In this document: positions 62,929 to 64,000 of the stretch, piece after piece
Layout of the letters: each line of letters starts with the position of its first letter
Numbering within the stretch: the first letter of the stretch is position 1
From: Pseudomonas sp. PDM05
GTDB taxonomy: Bacteria; Pseudomonadota; Gammaproteobacteria; Pseudomonadales; Pseudomonadaceae
Length of the DNA: 64,000 nt
Assembly: GCF_014851685.1 (NCBI RefSeq)
Contig: NZ_JACVAC010000001.1
Location: 868,001-932,000 of the forward strand
Direction of reading: 5' to 3'
Made by a program: the position numbers and the translations under genes
The notes under the pieces: model-generated
Databases searched by the model: none
Told to the model about the DNA's origin: nothing
The model's input: the letters and a program-made list of their open reading frames with translations, nothing else

Positions 62929-63999
62929 TTAAAGCCCCATCTGCTTGCTGATGATCTCGTTCATCACCTCCCGCGTCCCCCCACCAATCGACAAGATGCG
63001 ATTGTCCCGATACAGCCGCTCCACCAGGCTGCCGCGCATATAGCCCTGCCCACCCAGAATCTGCACCGCGTCATAAGTGACCCGGTCCGCCGTGTCGGTC
63101 GCCAGGTTCTTGGCCATGGATATCTCCTTGATCACACTCTTGCCCGCAGCCATCTTCGCCGCCTGGCGATAGGTGAACTCCCGTGAGACTTCCACCGCCG
63201 TGGCCATTTCCGCCAGGCGATGCTTGAGCACCTGGAACTTGCCGATGGGCTTGCCAAACGCCTCGCGCTGGGTCGCCCAGTTGAGGCTTTCCTCCAGGGC
63301 CAGCTGCGCTGTCATGTTGGCCATCAAGGCCAAGGCCAGGCGTTCACTCTGGAAGTTGCCCATGATGCAGGCAAACCCCATGTTCTCGGCGCCGATCAGA
63401 TTGCCTACGGGCACATGACAATCGTCGAAGAACAATTCGGCAGTGTCCGACGCCCACCAGCCCATTTTCTTCAGGGGCTGGCCGACGGTGAAACCCGGAG
63501 TGTGTTTTTCGATGAGCAGCAGGCTGATGCCGCCAAAACCCGGCCCGCCGGTGCGCACGGCGACCGTGTAGAAGTCGGCGCGCACGCCGCTGGTGATAAA
63601 GGTCTTGCTGCCGCTGACCCGGTAGCAATCGCCCTCGCGGATGGCGCGGGTTTGCAGGTTGGCCACGTCGGAGCCGCCGCCCGGTTCGGTGACGGCCAGG
63701 GCGATGATTTTGTCGCCCGACAGTACTTGCGGCGCCACACGCTCGCGCACTTCGGGCCGCGCCCATTTGACCACCGGCGGCAAGCCGATATCCAACGAAC
63801 CGAGCCCGGCCACGACCCCGGCAGAGCCACAGCGCATCAATTCCTCACTGGCCGCGACCTTGGCAAACAGATCTCCGGCATGACTGCCGCCGAGGTCTTC
63901 CGGGTAGCCAATCCCCAGGATCCCCGCCGCACCGGCCTTGAGGTACAGCTCACGGGGAAAGCTCTCGGCCTCCTCCCACTGCTCGATGCCCGGCAACAT
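62929..63999 (-). CDS. Acyl-CoA dehydrogenase (truncated at right edge)
   Basis: At least 356 residues; the N-terminus is beyond the window, so the ATG at 63999 is probably not the start. FAD enzyme of the acyl-CoA dehydrogenase family: ALAVTEPGGGSDVANLQT (FAD-binding), KTFITSG, LATDTADRVTYDAVQILGGQGYMRG with the catalytic-base region, and ILSIGGGTREVMNEIISKQMGL at the C-terminus. It oxidises an acyl-CoA to the enoyl-CoA; chain length or branching is not readable. Confidence 0.92.
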   Translation of the reverse strand: MLPGIEQWEEAESFPRELYLKAGAAGILGIGYPEDLGGSHAGDLFAKVAASEELMRCGSAGVVAGLGSLDIGLPPVVKWARPEVRERVAPQVLSGDKIIALAVTEPGGGSDVANLQTRAIREGDCYRVSGSKTFITSGVRADFYTVAVRTGGPGFGGISLLLIEKHTPGFTVGQPLKKMGWWASDTAELFFDDCHVPVGNLIGAENMGFACIMGNFQSERLALALMANMTAQLALEESLNWATQREAFGKPIGKFQVLKHRLAEMATAVEVSREFTYRQAAKMAAGKSVIKEISMAKNLATDTADRVTYDAVQILGGQGYMRGSLVERLYRDNRILSIGGGTREVMNEIISKQMGL

Positions 64000-64000
64000 C

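Noticed and set aside
1..64000. tRNA, rRNA, transposase, integrase or phage genes
   Set aside because: I scanned gaps and ORFs and saw no cloverleaf ends, rRNA-like stretches or recombinase motifs.

Overview
This window is chromosomal DNA from a Pseudomonas of the fluorescens group. The evidence is high GC and GC-ending codons, proteins that read as Pseudomonas versions throughout, several gene orders matching P. aeruginosa PAO1 as I remember it, and scattered REP/REPIN palindromes typical of fluorescens-group genomes. Both edges cut genes: a SnoaL-like protein on the left and an acyl-CoA dehydrogenase on the right. I found no tRNA, rRNA, CRISPR array, transposase or prophage.

Region 1 (1-9.3 kb) is transport and regulation. 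SnoaL-like, NCS1 and sodium:solute symporter genes form an operon that matches the order next to guanidinobutyrase (gbuA) in P. aeruginosa, followed by a strong terminator. A 40-aa gene resembling PA1414, the SicX sRNA locus, lies opposite the terminator. A LysR regulator is divergent from an MFS exporter, which converges with and overlaps a second NCS1 permease. A DUF2177 membrane protein, a CvfB-type RNA-binding protein and a SutA-like small protein follow.

Region 2 (9.4-15 kb) holds a TorF-type porin, a DUF6279 lipoprotein and a copper-resistance operon copABCD on the minus strand.

Region 3 (15-33 kb) holds housekeeping and accessory genes: a DEAD-box helicase, a YbdG-like MscS channel, a chemoreceptor, an EamA transporter, azoreductase, a LysR-hydrolase-cyclophilin-ABC exporter run, aquaporin Z, a FemAB-like N-acyltransferase, a porin with a 16-bp palindrome and a terminator in its leader, an ECF sigma/anti-sigma pair and a KAS III enzyme.

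Region 4 (33-46 kb) has hrpA, an AT-richer islet with two Ser/Asn/Pro-rich proteins that both begin MPIDS, aceK, a second chemoreceptor, an EamA transporter, a CPBP protease and the energy-taxis receptor aer with a near-consensus FliA promoter.

Region 5 (46-62 kb) is a micro-aerobic respiration block: two complete ccoNOQP operons for cbb3 oxidase, the assembly set ccoGHIS, a TauE/SafE-like protein, hemN and the FNR-type regulator anr. Anr-box candidates precede the first ccoN, ccoG and hemN; the hemN box is a perfect palindrome with a -10 at the class II distance. A weaker candidate precedes the second ccoN. The regulator, its likely targets, the oxidases, the copper/haem assembly factors and anaerobic haem synthesis are therefore together, with aer sensing upstream. 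The window ends with apt and the acyl-CoA dehydrogenase.

The least explained parts are the MPIDS pair (the first protein carries two PPxY motifs), a REPIN read as the C-terminus of an NCS1 permease, and REPINs of two arm types sharing a central CTGATACACCG.
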